A DNA stretch of 64,000 nucleotides from Typhlomys cinereus. Lineage: Eukaryota; Chordata; Mammalia; Rodentia; Platacanthomyidae. This document shows, piece by piece, positions 1 to 11,390 of the stretch (its first letter is position 1; every line of letters starts with the position of its first letter). The notes below the pieces were generated by a model. The model did not search any database and was not told the origin of the DNA. It saw only the letters and a program-made list of their open reading frames with translations. Position numbers and translations under genes: made by a program. The stretch covers positions 62,001 to 126,000 of the forward strand of contig JALPQD010000642.1 in the NCBI GenBank assembly GCA_023101885.1, written 5' to 3'.

Positions 1-1509
1 AAGCAAAATCTATATTTTGAGAAAGTAAAAGTGCTTTTAAATTGAGTTTACAACTCAACTTCATGAATCTATCTAGAGTGAAGAATCTTTTTATAAGAAA
101 ATGACCTCTAATGAAAAATTTTATGCTACCCTAGGCCACCATCTTAAGGTAGTTTTTGGAAGCAGCAGCTATCACAAGTAGAAATATAGTGCATAATACA
201 TAAATCTAGCTAAGAGAGGTTAGAATATGTCTCAGGTCAGATAAAATATTTACTTCATTTTCCTAACATGACAAAATGATCATTACAGCTTTGATAGGTT
301 GCTTGGTAAACTGAAGAGATACTGGCTTTTTTTTTTATATTTCTGTGTATTTAATAAACCAGGACTAACAAGCCAGGACTGTTTCTTTATCTAAATTTTT
401 ATCATCTATTTAATTGAGTTATCACTGTAGAACATCATTTTCTGCCTTTATAAAATGAGGCTTCTAAGACCCACATGTATCAATCCACCTCAGGAACACT
501 CATCCAAGTACTCACTAGCATGATATAGTAACCATGATATCTTGCTAATGAGTAGATCAGCTGATCTATGGTAAGCTCAGTTGGATACATCTGTACTCTG
601 AGGCACACGTATCTCTCATCCTAGTTGCCTAGCAATTTTCTTCTTTTGAAAAGAAAAATCCATAACCAACAGAGGAAGCTAAGTCATTCAAGAATAGAAT
701 ACTTTCAATCCTTACTTATGTCACATCAGTTAATATACCATGGTCAAATAAAGTCATACACCCAAGTCCAAAAGCAAGGAACAAGGAAATATATTTTTTG
801 TCAACCATAGTGTCATGGAAAGAGTTAGAGCATGTTATACTACCATAAGATATTAAATGAATTAAACAAAGCAACCTATGCAAATTATTTTGTCCATTTG
901 TCATCACAAGTGGTATCTATTTTCTTACTACAACTTAAACAGCACTTTTCAAATAATACTGAAAAACACTGTTGATAGGCTAAAACAAGTTAGACAAAAG
1001 ATTCAAGTGATTGTAAAACAAAATGAAAATCGCAAAAATATAATTCTTGGGGACAGGAAGATAGCTATACAGTCAAAGAACTTGCTGCACAATCCAAAGG
1101 ACCAGAGTTAGAATTAGTAGAACCCATGTAAAAAGTAGGTGTGGCAACCCAACTTTGATGCCAGCTCTGGGAGGGAGAGACTTGGATGTTCTGTGGGTTT
1201 AAGGTGAGAGCTAGGCTCAAAAGGAAAAGGTGGAAGACCTCCACATGCACACTCATGTGGATGGTTATCCATACACACAGGTACACACACCCATGTGCAA
1301 GATATTCACACACACATGCATATATACTTCATACACACATGCACAAAGCCATATATACACATAAAAATGGGTGTGAATCTCTCTCTACACACACACACAC
1401 ACACATACACACACTTCTCATTAGAAATATTGAATTCATAGATACCTATTTTGTGATAGCCTTACAACAAATTAGTTTTCAAGGTTTATTTCATGTTATT
1501 TTTATTTTT
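1..1509. other. Non-coding, upstream intron or 5' flank of ASB9
   Basis: AT-rich sequence without convincing coding potential on either strand. CA/TG-rich low-complexity DNA occupies about 1245-1415. No ASB9 upstream exon and no ASB11 exon recognised. Confidence 0.5.
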
Positions 1510-1813
1510 TCATGTGTATGTGTACATAGTATGTGTAGTGTGTGTTCACATGTGTGTGGGGATAGATATGCACATGTGTGCATGATGTCAGGTGACTTCC
1601 CTGAGGCTGGATCTCTTGCTGAACCCAGAGCCCAGTGATTGTGCTAGCCTATCTAGTCAACCAGCTTACCCAGGTGATGTCCCGTTTCTGCCTCACAAGC
1701 ATTGGAATTACAGGCAAGCCACCACATCCACTGGGCATATTTGTGGGCACTAGGAATCCAAACTATGATCCTTACTCAAGTACTTCATCCACTGAGTCAT
1801 TTTCCCAGCCCCT
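1510..1813 (-). mobile_element. Old B3-like SINE
   Basis: Read on the minus strand, a tRNA-like head (ggctgggaaaatgactcagtgg) at the right end is followed by a B2/B3-type body. A degenerate TG/CA tail lies at the left. It is strongly diverged from the young SINE family of the window. Confidence 0.6.
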
Positions 1814-2040
1814 CTTTTCTCCTTTTCTTTCTCTTTTAAAATAACAATGACTGGGCCTTACCCCAAATATTCTCACTTAACTAGAGAGAAAGGCTATTTT
1901 TTAAAGCTTCTTCAGAGCTCTAAATTCAAGTGTAAGATGTAAGTTTAATAATTGTAGGAGAAAGGCATGCAGTACAAAAGGCCTATAGGGTTGAGAAAAA
2001 GGACAAAAACACTGACAGATTAGATTTCATTAAGAACTTA

Positions 2041-2309
2041 GGTCTGGAAAGATGCTCAGGGGTTAAGATTCTGCCTGGAAAGAAGAAGGGCCTAAGTTTA
2101 GATCCTGGGTCCCATCTTAAAACACCAGGTAGAAATGATGTTGGCCTGTACTTCCTATTGAGCAGAGTCTGGGAAATATCAGAGTGAAGCAAAAAGGAGG
2201 TAGAAGCAATCCAGGATGACTCCCGAAGTCACCCTTGGTCTTCCAGAGGGACGTACAGTGCCAACAGTAGACACACACACACACACACACACACACACGC
2301 GCGCGCGCA
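2041..2309 (+). mobile_element. Older member of the B2-superfamily SINE with (CA)n tail
   Basis: The head ggtctggaaagatgctcagg and the body match the young SINE at 5878-6193 with many substitutions. It ends in a (CA)n/(CG)n tract at about 2271-2308. The ID/B4-like unit that follows at 2352 is separate. Confidence 0.7.
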
Positions 2310-2351
2310 ATATTGAAAACTTAAAAGATAATGTTTACAAAGTAAGAATGC

Positions 2352-2503
2352 AGTGCTGGGTCTGTAGCTCAGTTGGTAGAGTGCTTGTCTAACTTGCATA
2401 AAGCCCTGGGTTTGGTTTCCAGCATCTCATGACTCCAGCTCTATATTGAGTTTGAGGCCAAACTGAGATAACATGAGGCTGTGTCTCAAAAGAAAAAAAA
2501 AAG
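2352..2503 (+). mobile_element. ID/B4-type SINE (tRNA head plus B1-like tail)
   Basis: gctgggtctgtagctcagtt is an ID-type head with a recognisable A box; gtttgaggccaaactgag and gtctcaaaagaaaaaa match the B1 3' end. Together they form an ID_B1 (B4) composite. Confidence 0.65.
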
Positions 2504-2963
2504 TGTGTGTGTTGGGTAGGTAGGTGTGAGGGGATGTATACCACAGCCTAAGAGTAAGTATGTGTGAGTAAATACATGAAATTTTTGTGGTACCAGTGAC
2601 CAAACCAATTGCAAATGTTTTTAATAACTGAGTCTCATGCATACCTTTGTTGACCAGAGGCAGCAGTAATTTGGGTGGGATATACATAGGTTTCTGATAA
2701 TGTTCTCTTTCTCTACCTGTATGGTTATTTTTCTTTATGGTAATTTATTGATATTTACACTTAGGATCTGTGAGTCCTTTTAAATATTCGTTTCACTTAA
2801 AAAAAAATCATTAAAACGTGTCTCCAAATGGCAATCCGTTAGGTCAGCAGAAAGTAATTAAGTCACCTTAGATCATGACACTGAGCTTCATTTGGTTGTT
2901 TTCCCTCTAGACTTCACTTGAGAGTTTCCATAAGTAGATGTTGCATCAAGGTCTTTAAAAAGA

Positions 2964-3182
2964 CTGATGCCTGGTAGGGCCACGTGATGCCAAGGCAGGA
3001 TGCTCTCCAAGTTCAGTCCTGCCTGGTCTGCAGGGTAAATTCAAGGCCAGTCTGGGCAACATAGTGAGAGCCTGTCTCAAAAAGTAGAAAGAGAGCTTGG
3101 GCTATAGCTCAATGGTAGAAAACTTGCTTCTATGGGAGAGGCTGTGTTCAATGCTAGTACTGCAACAAACAAACAAACAAAA
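2964..3182 (+). mobile_element. Composite B1 followed by ID element
   Basis: B1-like sequence ending in cagtctgggcaacatagtga and gtctcaaaaa runs directly into gagcttgggctatagctcaa, an ID-type tRNA-like unit that ends in a (CAAA)n tail. The B1-then-ID order is the reverse of B4 and resembles the dimeric B1-ID elements described from several non-murid rodents. Confidence 0.6.
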
Positions 3183-3514
3183 ACACCTGGTGCCTTAATT
3201 GAATCTTTGATTATATTGAAATTGCTCTGGGATGAAGTCTGGGGATCATGACTTTTGAAAGCTTCCTACGTGGTTCCATGTTAGAGTCAAGATCAAGAAA
3301 TCTCTCAGTAAGTTCTTACCACAAGCAAGTGTGGAATGTTTTTCCCCCCAGCAACTTCAATAAAACTATTTATTCCACCCACTGAGATCCTTAAAGTGCT
3401 AACAATGAAATGAGAGCAATGAACTTGATTTCCTGTACCTCAGATCTTTAGGAATCCGCAGTTGACCAAAAGCTAAATGACAAAGAAGAAATTCCAGGTA
3501 AATAATTGCCTGGA

Positions 3515-3722
3515 CATCACTGTCACTGAGTGCTAAGCATCCATTGGGTTTTTACATCATTAATTTCCAGTCCTTATCATAATTTTATAAGGCAGGTACA
3601 ATTGTGCCCCTTGACAGATAGGAAGAATGAGACTTATTTGAGTAACTGACCAATGGCCATACTGCTTGCCAGGTGATAGTACTGGTATTTGATTTGAGAA
3701 TCATTCTTTTGTTCTACCTCCT
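3515..3722 (+). mobile_element. MIR ancient tRNA-derived SINE
   Basis: Matches the MIR core: tcattaatttccagtcctta, aggcaggtacaattgtgccc and tgacagataggaagaatgag. Old and degraded, as expected for a mammalian-wide repeat. Confidence 0.7.
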
Positions 3723-3910
3723 GAGGTCCAAACTCAAGGCATCAAAACGATGTTAGTGTCATTAAAACAACTGGGTTGTAAGACAAGAATTTCATTTTTA
3801 TGTTGAAAGGCTGAAAATTATACCATGAGCTGGATCTTTAGGTGATGATTATTGTGTCTTAGCAGGGAATTAGTATCGGGGATGGAGATTTAAATTTGAA
3901 AATAATCAAA

Positions 3911-3913
<3 letters not shown>

Positions 3914-3980
<67 letters not shown>
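3914..3980. repeat. (CT)n microsatellite
   Basis: A pure CT dinucleotide run of about 66 bp. Likely polymorphic; purine/pyrimidine asymmetric and capable of H-DNA in principle. Confidence 0.95.
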
Positions 3981-3982
<2 letters not shown>

Positions 3983-3984
3983 GG

Positions 3985-5669
3985 TGCAAGTGATGCAAGT
4001 GATGTAGAAAGCAACCCAAAAAGAAAAAGATTTGAGGGGAAAAAATCTTCGAGAGATTGTTTATGTTTATAGATGTAAAGAGGAAAGGACAGATTCAGTG
4101 AAAGACAATATGGTCAAAAGATGAGAATTAGAGAGCCAAGTATTTTAGGAGTCAGAAGAGGCTTCATGAGGTCAAGACGAATGTGCAGCAAAATCAGAGG
4201 ATGGAGAAGATGGAGGACAGAGTGCTGTGTGTGAGGTCCAACAAGGAAGCAGTCAATAGTGATGTTTATTTTTCTTTCATTTTATTTTAAATCTAGTTCT
4301 GTTTTTTGAAGGAAAATATTCTTGGGAAGTAAGAGAGAAGCCTTTAATTTCACTGGTGGTCTAGAGCTGAGATCTGTCTCCAAAAGGCTCCAGCTGCAAG
4401 TTTAGTTTTCAGTTCTGTTTTATAGTGAAGCAGGAGAAGCAAGCGAAGTGCAACTCTCACAAGCAGGGGCAGTGGTTACTTAGCAGTAGTCACAGACTTT
4501 TGTGAACTTTAGCTAACTATGGTTACTAAGTAACTCTGGTGCACATAGCATGTCCTAGCTCATGTTAACTCTTGACTAGCAGTAACCTATTTTTCTATCT
4601 CAGAGAGAGATAGAGATAGATAGGTAGATAAGTAGGCAGGCAGATAGATAGAAAGATAGAATAAACTCATGCACCATGGGTAGAGATCAGAGCACAACTT
4701 CTAGAAGTCAGTCCTCTCCTTCTACCATGTGGACTTATGGGGATCAACCTCAGGTCACTATATTTGTAAGCAGACACCTTACCCATTGATCTATTCAGTT
4801 AGGCAAATTATGTTTTTTTAAATTACCTTACCAGTACCAGGTTTTCTTACAGCATTTTCATACATTCCTAGGTTTAGTTGACTGTCCATCCACCTCCTCC
4901 TCTTCCCTCCTTCCTTGCCCCTTTCCCTACTCTAACTTAGATCTGTGTGTCCGTGGTATTTCCCTTTCCTCTTTAAGATTTTTAAATGCATTTTGGACAG
5001 AATTGCATAGAAAGAGAGAGAAGCATCAGGTCAAATGAAAAGCAATGGGCAGAAATCATTCTTGTGTCTCTGTGTGAACAGGGGGATAGTTAAACAAGGA
5101 CATATGGTATCTTCTAAGAGGACTGGTGTATCCAAGGGTGGGATGACTTAGAAAAAAAAGTGGGGTGGTTGCTGGGACATGAACACATGTGAAAGGTGAG
5201 TGACAGAAGATTATGGGAATGGAGGGAGGAACCACATGCAGTCACGGGCTATAGGGATTTCATATATTTCTTGTTCAGAGAAAGGAGCAAAACAAAAGAA
5301 GGTTGTAGAAAATGTGGGCAGATTTTAGACTTAGGGAGAAGGGGAATGTGAGAGTGTTACATCTGGGAGAAGTGGAAAGGGAGCAATGTATTCTGATGCA
5401 CATGAGGGAGAAAAGCAGTCACGAGTTTCCTTTCTGTTGCATATATGGAAGGAAGTGGTAATTGTGGATGGAGACAAGCAAAGAAACCTAACTGTCATTG
5501 TGGTCAATTTGTTGTACCTAGGTGGACACATATTCTGGTCTATGAGAGAAAGTTGAAGGGACTAAGCACTGTGTTACTGATGGATGCCCTGTCATTAGAT
5601 ACACCAGACAACCCACCAAAAAGAGCTCCTCCCCATAGGCAGAGATAAAGTGGCAACTGGTAATTTAAT
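3985..5669. other. Non-coding stretch without recognised elements
   Basis: A degenerate GATA-type tetranucleotide patch lies at about 4605-4660. Otherwise no exon, RNA gene or clear repeat was recognised. Short ORFs here lack any familiar domain. Confidence 0.4.
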
Positions 5670-5671
5670 CA

Positions 5672-5732
<61 letters not shown>

Positions 5733-5745
5733 GGATAGATAGATA
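5670..5745. repeat. (GATA)n microsatellite
   Basis: A near-perfect tetranucleotide array of about 18 units, with minor interruptions at the right end. Confidence 0.95.
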
Positions 5746-5877
5746 TTTGTTAAGATCCCACTGTGGACTGAAAACTGTGAAGTGATTAATGAAAAATTAA
5801 TTACCTTATGACCTTAGATGTTGTAGATTTATCAATTATTTAGACAAATTACAAGCTTATTGAAAGTAGATCTGAGG

Positions 5878-6113
5878 GGGCTGGAGAGGTGGCTCAGGGG
5901 TTAAGCCTCTGCCTTGCAGGCAGAAGGTCCTGAATTCGGATCCTAGACCCCACGTATAGACGCCAGGCGGAAGCGGGGACGGCCTGCGTTTCTGGTCCTG
6001 GTAGGGCGGAGCTTGTGAATCCCGGGGCAGAGTAAACAAGGAGGAGGTGGAGGCGTCCATGGTGGTTCCCGAATTTGCCCATGGTTCTACACACATACAC
6101 ACATACACGCACG

Positions 6114-6153
<40 letters not shown>

Positions 6154-6193
6154 CACACACGCACACATGCACAATTGAATAAATAAAAAAAAA
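5878..6193 (+). mobile_element. Young B2-superfamily SINE, full length
   Basis: Starts gggctggagaggtggctcag, with an internal Pol III A-box-like element (tggctcaggggtt) and a B-box region around the gaattcggatcc segment. It ends in a (CA)n tract and an A-rich tail. Flanked by the perfect 16-bp duplication gaaagtagatctgagg (5862-5877 and 6194-6209). Body sequence is almost identical to five other copies in the window, so the family was recently active. Confidence 0.9.
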
Positions 6194-6619
6194 GAAAGTA
6201 GATCTGAGGCTGTACAAATTCTCAATAAGGGCCTAAAGTTTCAGAAAGAGATTTCAGGAATCTTTTTGTAATGTGACTGTACAATGTGGGAAAAATTATT
6301 TTGTATTATGAATGATCTTTGTATTGAACTTCATTTATTTGTGTTCATGTGTAAGCACCTGAATGCGAATTTAAAAATGACAGTTGTGGCTGGAGGTGTA
6401 CTTTTTATAACAATACAATATATAGCAAAAATTCCTTTAAAAGGATACTTTTCTTTCATCTCATGATCTGTTGGACAGAGGAAAGTTCAATTAACTTTCC
6501 TTGTGTGTGCGTGCACTCTTGTGTGTGTGTGTGTGCGTGTGTGTTTTATTGGAAATTGAATCTAAGAGCTTGTATATGCCATCAGCCACTCTGCTATACT
6601 GAACTATATAACCAGGTCT

Positions 6620-6770
6620 CTCAGAAAGTTTGTTTGTTTGAGGCAGGATTTCACTATGTTGCCTAGGCTAGCCTTGGCCTTGCTCTGTTGCTCAGGAGGC
6701 CTTGAATTTTCCATCTTCCTGCCTCAGTCTCTTGAATAGCTGGACTGCAGACCCTGGTGGCTCAGATTGC
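6620..6770 (-). mobile_element. B1-like SINE, minus strand
   Basis: Features such as gaggcaggatttcactatgt, cctaggctagccttg and cctgcctcagtctcttgaat are the reverse complement of B1. A degraded B2/B3-like piece with TG repeats lies just upstream (6500-6615). Confidence 0.6.
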
Positions 6771-6779
6771 CACCAGGCT

Positions 6780-8127
6780 CAGATTTGCAACTAACATTTT
6801 GTTACAAATTTCTTGTGTGTTAATCTACTGTGGGTAGAATACACAGAAAAGAAGAGAATACTGAAAATGAAATCAGCAGTGTTAAAGAACTGAGTGAGGG
6901 GGCATTTCCACTAAGATGAGCAAATAATAAAGCCAATAATAAGATAGCAGCAGGTGGATCTTGGGGAGGAATAAATGCAGGCACTTAATTTCTTTAGCCA
7001 GGGGATTGGTAACCGTGTGTGGAGCAATTAAGGAGTACAGATGGAATTTCAAGTTATGGAGAAAAGGGCGATAGAATCTCTCTTCCTTGTAAAGAGCAGA
7101 ACTGGGATGGTGAAACATTGTCAAAGGGATTGCATTGGGGGGGGGGTTCTCATTTACAGAGAGATTGTGGCCAGTCTCCCAGAACCTTTTCTTAGGTTCT
7201 GAATTCAAGCCCCTGTGCACTTGGGTATAAACACAGAATGACTGTATATCTCAAATGCATGTGCCTGCCTATCATACGGGAAAAGCTAAAGGCCCAGTAT
7301 TAGTAGTGGCTGACTCATAAATGCCCATGAAAGCAGAAAATAGGTGTCAGAAGTAATGGAGACAGTGAGGCCATGAATTAGAATGATTTTAGGCATTTAT
7401 GTACTATTTTGGGAAGAAAGAAAATCTGCACTATACACTTGAGTTAACAATTAAACTAGCCATACATAAAGTTAAAAAGAACTTTTTTGTGTGTTTTGTG
7501 ATTTTTTTCAAGATCGGGGGCAGGCATGGGGTAAGGATCTGCTTCTAGAACTCTTTTCACATTCTGCTTGCTTTTGGCTCATGATCTGACTCCTAGCAGC
7601 ACATTTTGCCAGAGGTCGATGGACACTTGTTTTCTTCTTATTCTCCAAACTCAGGAAAGCAATTGTCCTGCTTACAGGTTCTGCCCTATCTATATCACTT
7701 CCTGTGTATCGAATTAGCCCTGAATATAGCCGTTTATAAAAAATACAAATGTATTACATAATTTAGACAAATTCAGGCAAAATTTTGGTGAGTGAGGATG
7801 TTTGCCAGTCTGCCATCTAGGTGGGATCCAGAGCTGCGGTTCTCCTAAGGGTCTGACTAAGGAAAAATCTGGGACCAGATTCATTGAGGCAGCAGCTGGC
7901 AAGATTCAGCTCTTCCAGGCTTGTTGGACTGAGGGTCTCGCTTCCTTGGTTGTGGCTAGAGGCCTTCTTAACTTCCTGGTGAAGGACTTCACCAGAATAA
8001 GTCAGTCAGCAAGAGAAAATTGGAAAAGTAAAATTTGGTGATCTAATATTGGAAGCAAATTTTTTTTTGGAAAAAATACTTTTACATGTCCTCTTCATTA
8101 GAATATCTCAGTAGTAATGTAATTCAC
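6780..8127. other. Non-coding, no recognised element
   Basis: No exon with ASB9 similarity, RNA gene or well-preserved repeat recognised. It contains a short G9 run at about 7138-7146. Confidence 0.4.
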
Positions 8128-8835
8128 TGGTATCATCACAAAGGAAATGAGTTTCCCTGCATCTTCTAGGGATGATAATGTAAAGTACTGCAGCATAGCA
8201 AGTCCACTCTAGCTATACATGCTCAAGAAATGTGGGTCTGGATTCTTTTCTTGAATATTTTTTTTTTGTAAGCATTGTTCTTGGAGTTCTTCACCTTTTG
8301 TGATTCGTTCAGTGTGATATTGAACCAAATAATTACAGCAAAGTTTATTTATCCACCTGATTTGATGGGCCATTGGACTACATGTATGTAGTTTTGAGTT
8401 ATCATAACCAATGATATTGTGATACTTACTGTATTTTACATAAGTATTTTTAAATTTTTGTTCTGCATGCATGTATAGATGTATGTATGTATGCATTATA
8501 CATGTTTTAAATTTATTTTTGAGACAAAATCTAATGTAAACCAGACTGACTTCAGACTTGCTATGTAGTCAAGCATGACCTTGAATTCCTGATTCTTCTT
8601 GTCTCCACCTCCAAAATGCTGACATTCTAGGCACATGGTTTATGTGGTTCTGGAGTTGGAACCCAGATTTTTCTGCATGCTCAAGAAGCTCTCTAACAGC
8701 TGAGCTATGTTGCCAGACTCTCAAGGTCCATATTTCTTGAGCATGTATAGCTAGAGTGGACTTGCTGTGCTGCAGTACTTTGCATCATCATCCCTGGAAG
8801 ATGCCGGGAAACTCATTTCCTTTGTGATGATACCA
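8128..8835. repeat. Large inverted repeat, 108-bp arms
   Basis: Left arm 8128-8235 and right arm 8728-8835 are reverse complements, with 102 of 108 positions matching and no gaps. The 492-bp loop contains a minus-strand B4-type SINE. The right arm ends 219 nt before an ASB9 exon, so the whole structure would be transcribed in ASB9 pre-mRNA. Sequence identity stops sharply at the arm ends. The arm sequence itself is not a repeat family I recognise. Confidence 0.95.
8503..8722 (-). mobile_element. B4-type (ID_B1) SINE inside the inverted-repeat loop
   Basis: Reading the minus strand, an ID-type head (gtctggcaacatagctcagc) is followed by a B1-like body and a T-rich (A-rich on minus) end near 8503. 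Its head lies 5 bp from the right arm of the inverted repeat. Confidence 0.65.
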
Positions 8836-9054
8836 TAAAATATTATCTCGTAGTGTATGGTGAGGCCTTTTCTTCCTTTCTGTTTTTCACATAAGTATCA
8901 GGACTGTAGTGGACTGTCTGACAGTAGAAGATAACTTTTAGAAGATCTGCATGGTACTGAAATGATAGCTGAAAACCAATGATGAGACACACTTTCTACC
9001 ATCCCTTACTGAGGGCATTTCTTTTTTTTTTTTTTTTTTTTTTTTTTCTGGCAG

Positions 9055-9162
9055 GGCTGGCCCGTGAATCTGATCACAGCTGATCATGTGTCTCCACTCC
9101 ATGAAGCATGCCTTAGGGGTCATGTGGCTTGTGTAGAAGTTTTGTTAAGTCATGGAGCTCAG
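9055..9162 (+). CDS. ASB9: ASB9 coding exon (first one visible), ankyrin repeat
   Basis: 36 codons beginning GWPVNLITADHVSPLHEACL and ending LLSHGAQ. The acceptor is a long T run followed by ctggcag; the donor is cag|gtaagt, a strong consensus. Both ends are in phase 0. The SPLHEACLRGH stretch is the helix-turn-helix core of an ankyrin repeat. The upstream intron is more than 9 kb, because no earlier coding exon is seen in the window. Confidence 0.95.
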
Positions 9163-11328
9163 GTAAGTGAAGCTCAAACAATGGCTTAGAAACAAATATC
9201 TCAGAATGAACATGATTTCTATCTTTTTAAATCATTTCCAGCACTTTTGATAAGACTGATTTGAAATATGAAGAGTTGCATTTTTCAAGAATATTATACC
9301 CATCATTTTTATTTGCTTTTGTAGTAGTAAGTGAAGTAATAAAATTTTAGCTAGACAGTCCGGCTTAGAGTCTCCCAACATTTTTTATCAGACCATATCA
9401 CTACATATTCATAAATAGTTATATGATATTTCTGCCTTTATCCCCCTGGATGGAGGGCAATGAAATGCTGTGAAACATTCAGTTCAGAGTGCTGGACTGT
9501 CTGGGAGACAGAAAGACTCCATATAGTGTCTCATCCTTTGATAAGAAATTACACTTAGTCACAGGAAAGCTGGCATTGCAAGGGCAGGATTTCTAATTGC
9601 ATTATATTTTTATTGTCTTGGCCAAAGCATATCATGTAATAAACCCAGATCCAAGCATTGGATCAATAGTTCCCATCTTGTGATGGAAGTGCAGAGCCAT
9701 ATTGTAAAGGAATATGGTTTATGGGACAGAACAAATCTGTGGACATTTGGGAAACTGCCACAAAATAATGAGCATCAACCCTGAGGCAATTGTTGGCCCA
9801 CAGTAAAGGTGTTCATCTATTCTCAGTGGGGAGTCAAAGGAGGCTTTCTATAGGAAGAAGTAGAAATGAAATGACAAATTTTAGTAGTCATTTCTTATGG
9901 CAGGAAAGTAGAGTGGATGAGAAAGTTTAGAATGTAAACCACTTGTTATTTATATCAAGCAAATGAGTTTTGTCCTGAGGTTAATACAGAGCCAGAGGTG
10001 AGTGTGTCTTCAGATTTAGTTTGGGTTAGGGAAACATTGAAAAATTGAGAACAGGGACAGGGATAACCTGAAACAAGACAGGCATCTGAGGTGAGAACTG
10101 AAAAGAGATAATCATGCTGTGATCTCATGGTGCCGTGAGACCCCAAGTGTAGGCATCTCCTTGACATCTGTCCCATGGCATCTATGTGCTTCATTTAGAG
10201 TCTGCCGCCTTGACTGAAAAAAATCTGACAAGTTCATTAAAACATCAAAAGTGTCATCATTTAACAGATTCACCAAAGAATTATGTAACAAGGGCTGGAG
10301 AGATGGATCAGGGGTTAAGACTCTGTCTCTCACAAGCAAAAGGTCTTGAGTTCAGATCCCAAGTTCCATGTAAAAATGTCAGGTGGAACTAGTGGTGGGT
10401 AGCCTGCATTTTTGACCCTGATGTGCAGAGCCTCAGAAATCCCAGAGGGAAGCAAGAAGGAGGTAGAAACAATTCATGATGATTGCCGAAGCTATCCTTG
10501 GTCCTTCACAGGGACAAACAGTGCCCTCTGACACACACGTGCACACACATATAAAATAAATATAAAATATAAAAAAGAATTATGTAACAATATACAGGAA
10601 TCTGTCTATATTTGGGTTCACTCAGTGCTACTTGGTCATGGTCCAAACACTGACATTATAAGCTAACATGTAAATTTCCATCAGATTTCTAACAAAAAAA
10701 TAGCACCAACATCTTCAGTTTTATGACCTTATTAACCAGTTTTGTATCTGCTTGTAAATACATTTTTATTTCAGCAGTACATTGGCTAATATTCTCCTTT
10801 GCACTAGTACCTTATTTACTACCTTAATGACTTCCTTATTAACAAATGAGTTGAATAAAATCTTTGGCATGTGTTAATTCGCTAGTTGTATGTGAGTCAT
10901 CCTTTTAAATGTATAACATTTTTAACAATCGTAGAAGATTACTCTGACATCTGCCAGGAAACTAGACTCATCTACAATGAAAATTTAACATAGGGAGGAG
11001 ATTAGTTTGCAAACTATGAAAGGCATAGTGAGTTGCCGAGTTCACATTGCTGGGGAGGCTCGGAAGAGATAGCACTTTCAGTAACATATTTACTGCCTTA
11101 TTTCTGATAGCTTATTTGGTTTTCGTGATGACCTTCTAGAAGCATAGTTGTGGAATTTCAAACGCAGAGAAGTTGAACACCACCTTGAAACTAGGAAGAA
11201 CTACATTTGAAATCGGGTTATCCCAGTGCCTGTCTTCATCCTGGAGGGTCTTTGTTATTTGCTTTCTTTTTTTTAATTTTTAAATTATTTATTATTTATT
11301 CAATTGTGTGTATGTGCGCGTGTGTGTA

Positions 11329-11390
<62 letters not shown>

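Noticed and set aside
1186..1638. ORF of 150 codons, His/Thr-rich
   Set aside because: Product of CA-repeat DNA and a B3-like SINE.
3914..5745. Regularly spaced short repeats as a possible CRISPR-like array
   Set aside because: They are CT and GATA microsatellites with no spacers, in a mammalian genome.
5878..5950. tRNA-like sequence with A and B boxes
   Set aside because: It is the head of a SINE, not a tRNA gene; it lacks a full cloverleaf and recurs with identical flanking body in many copies.
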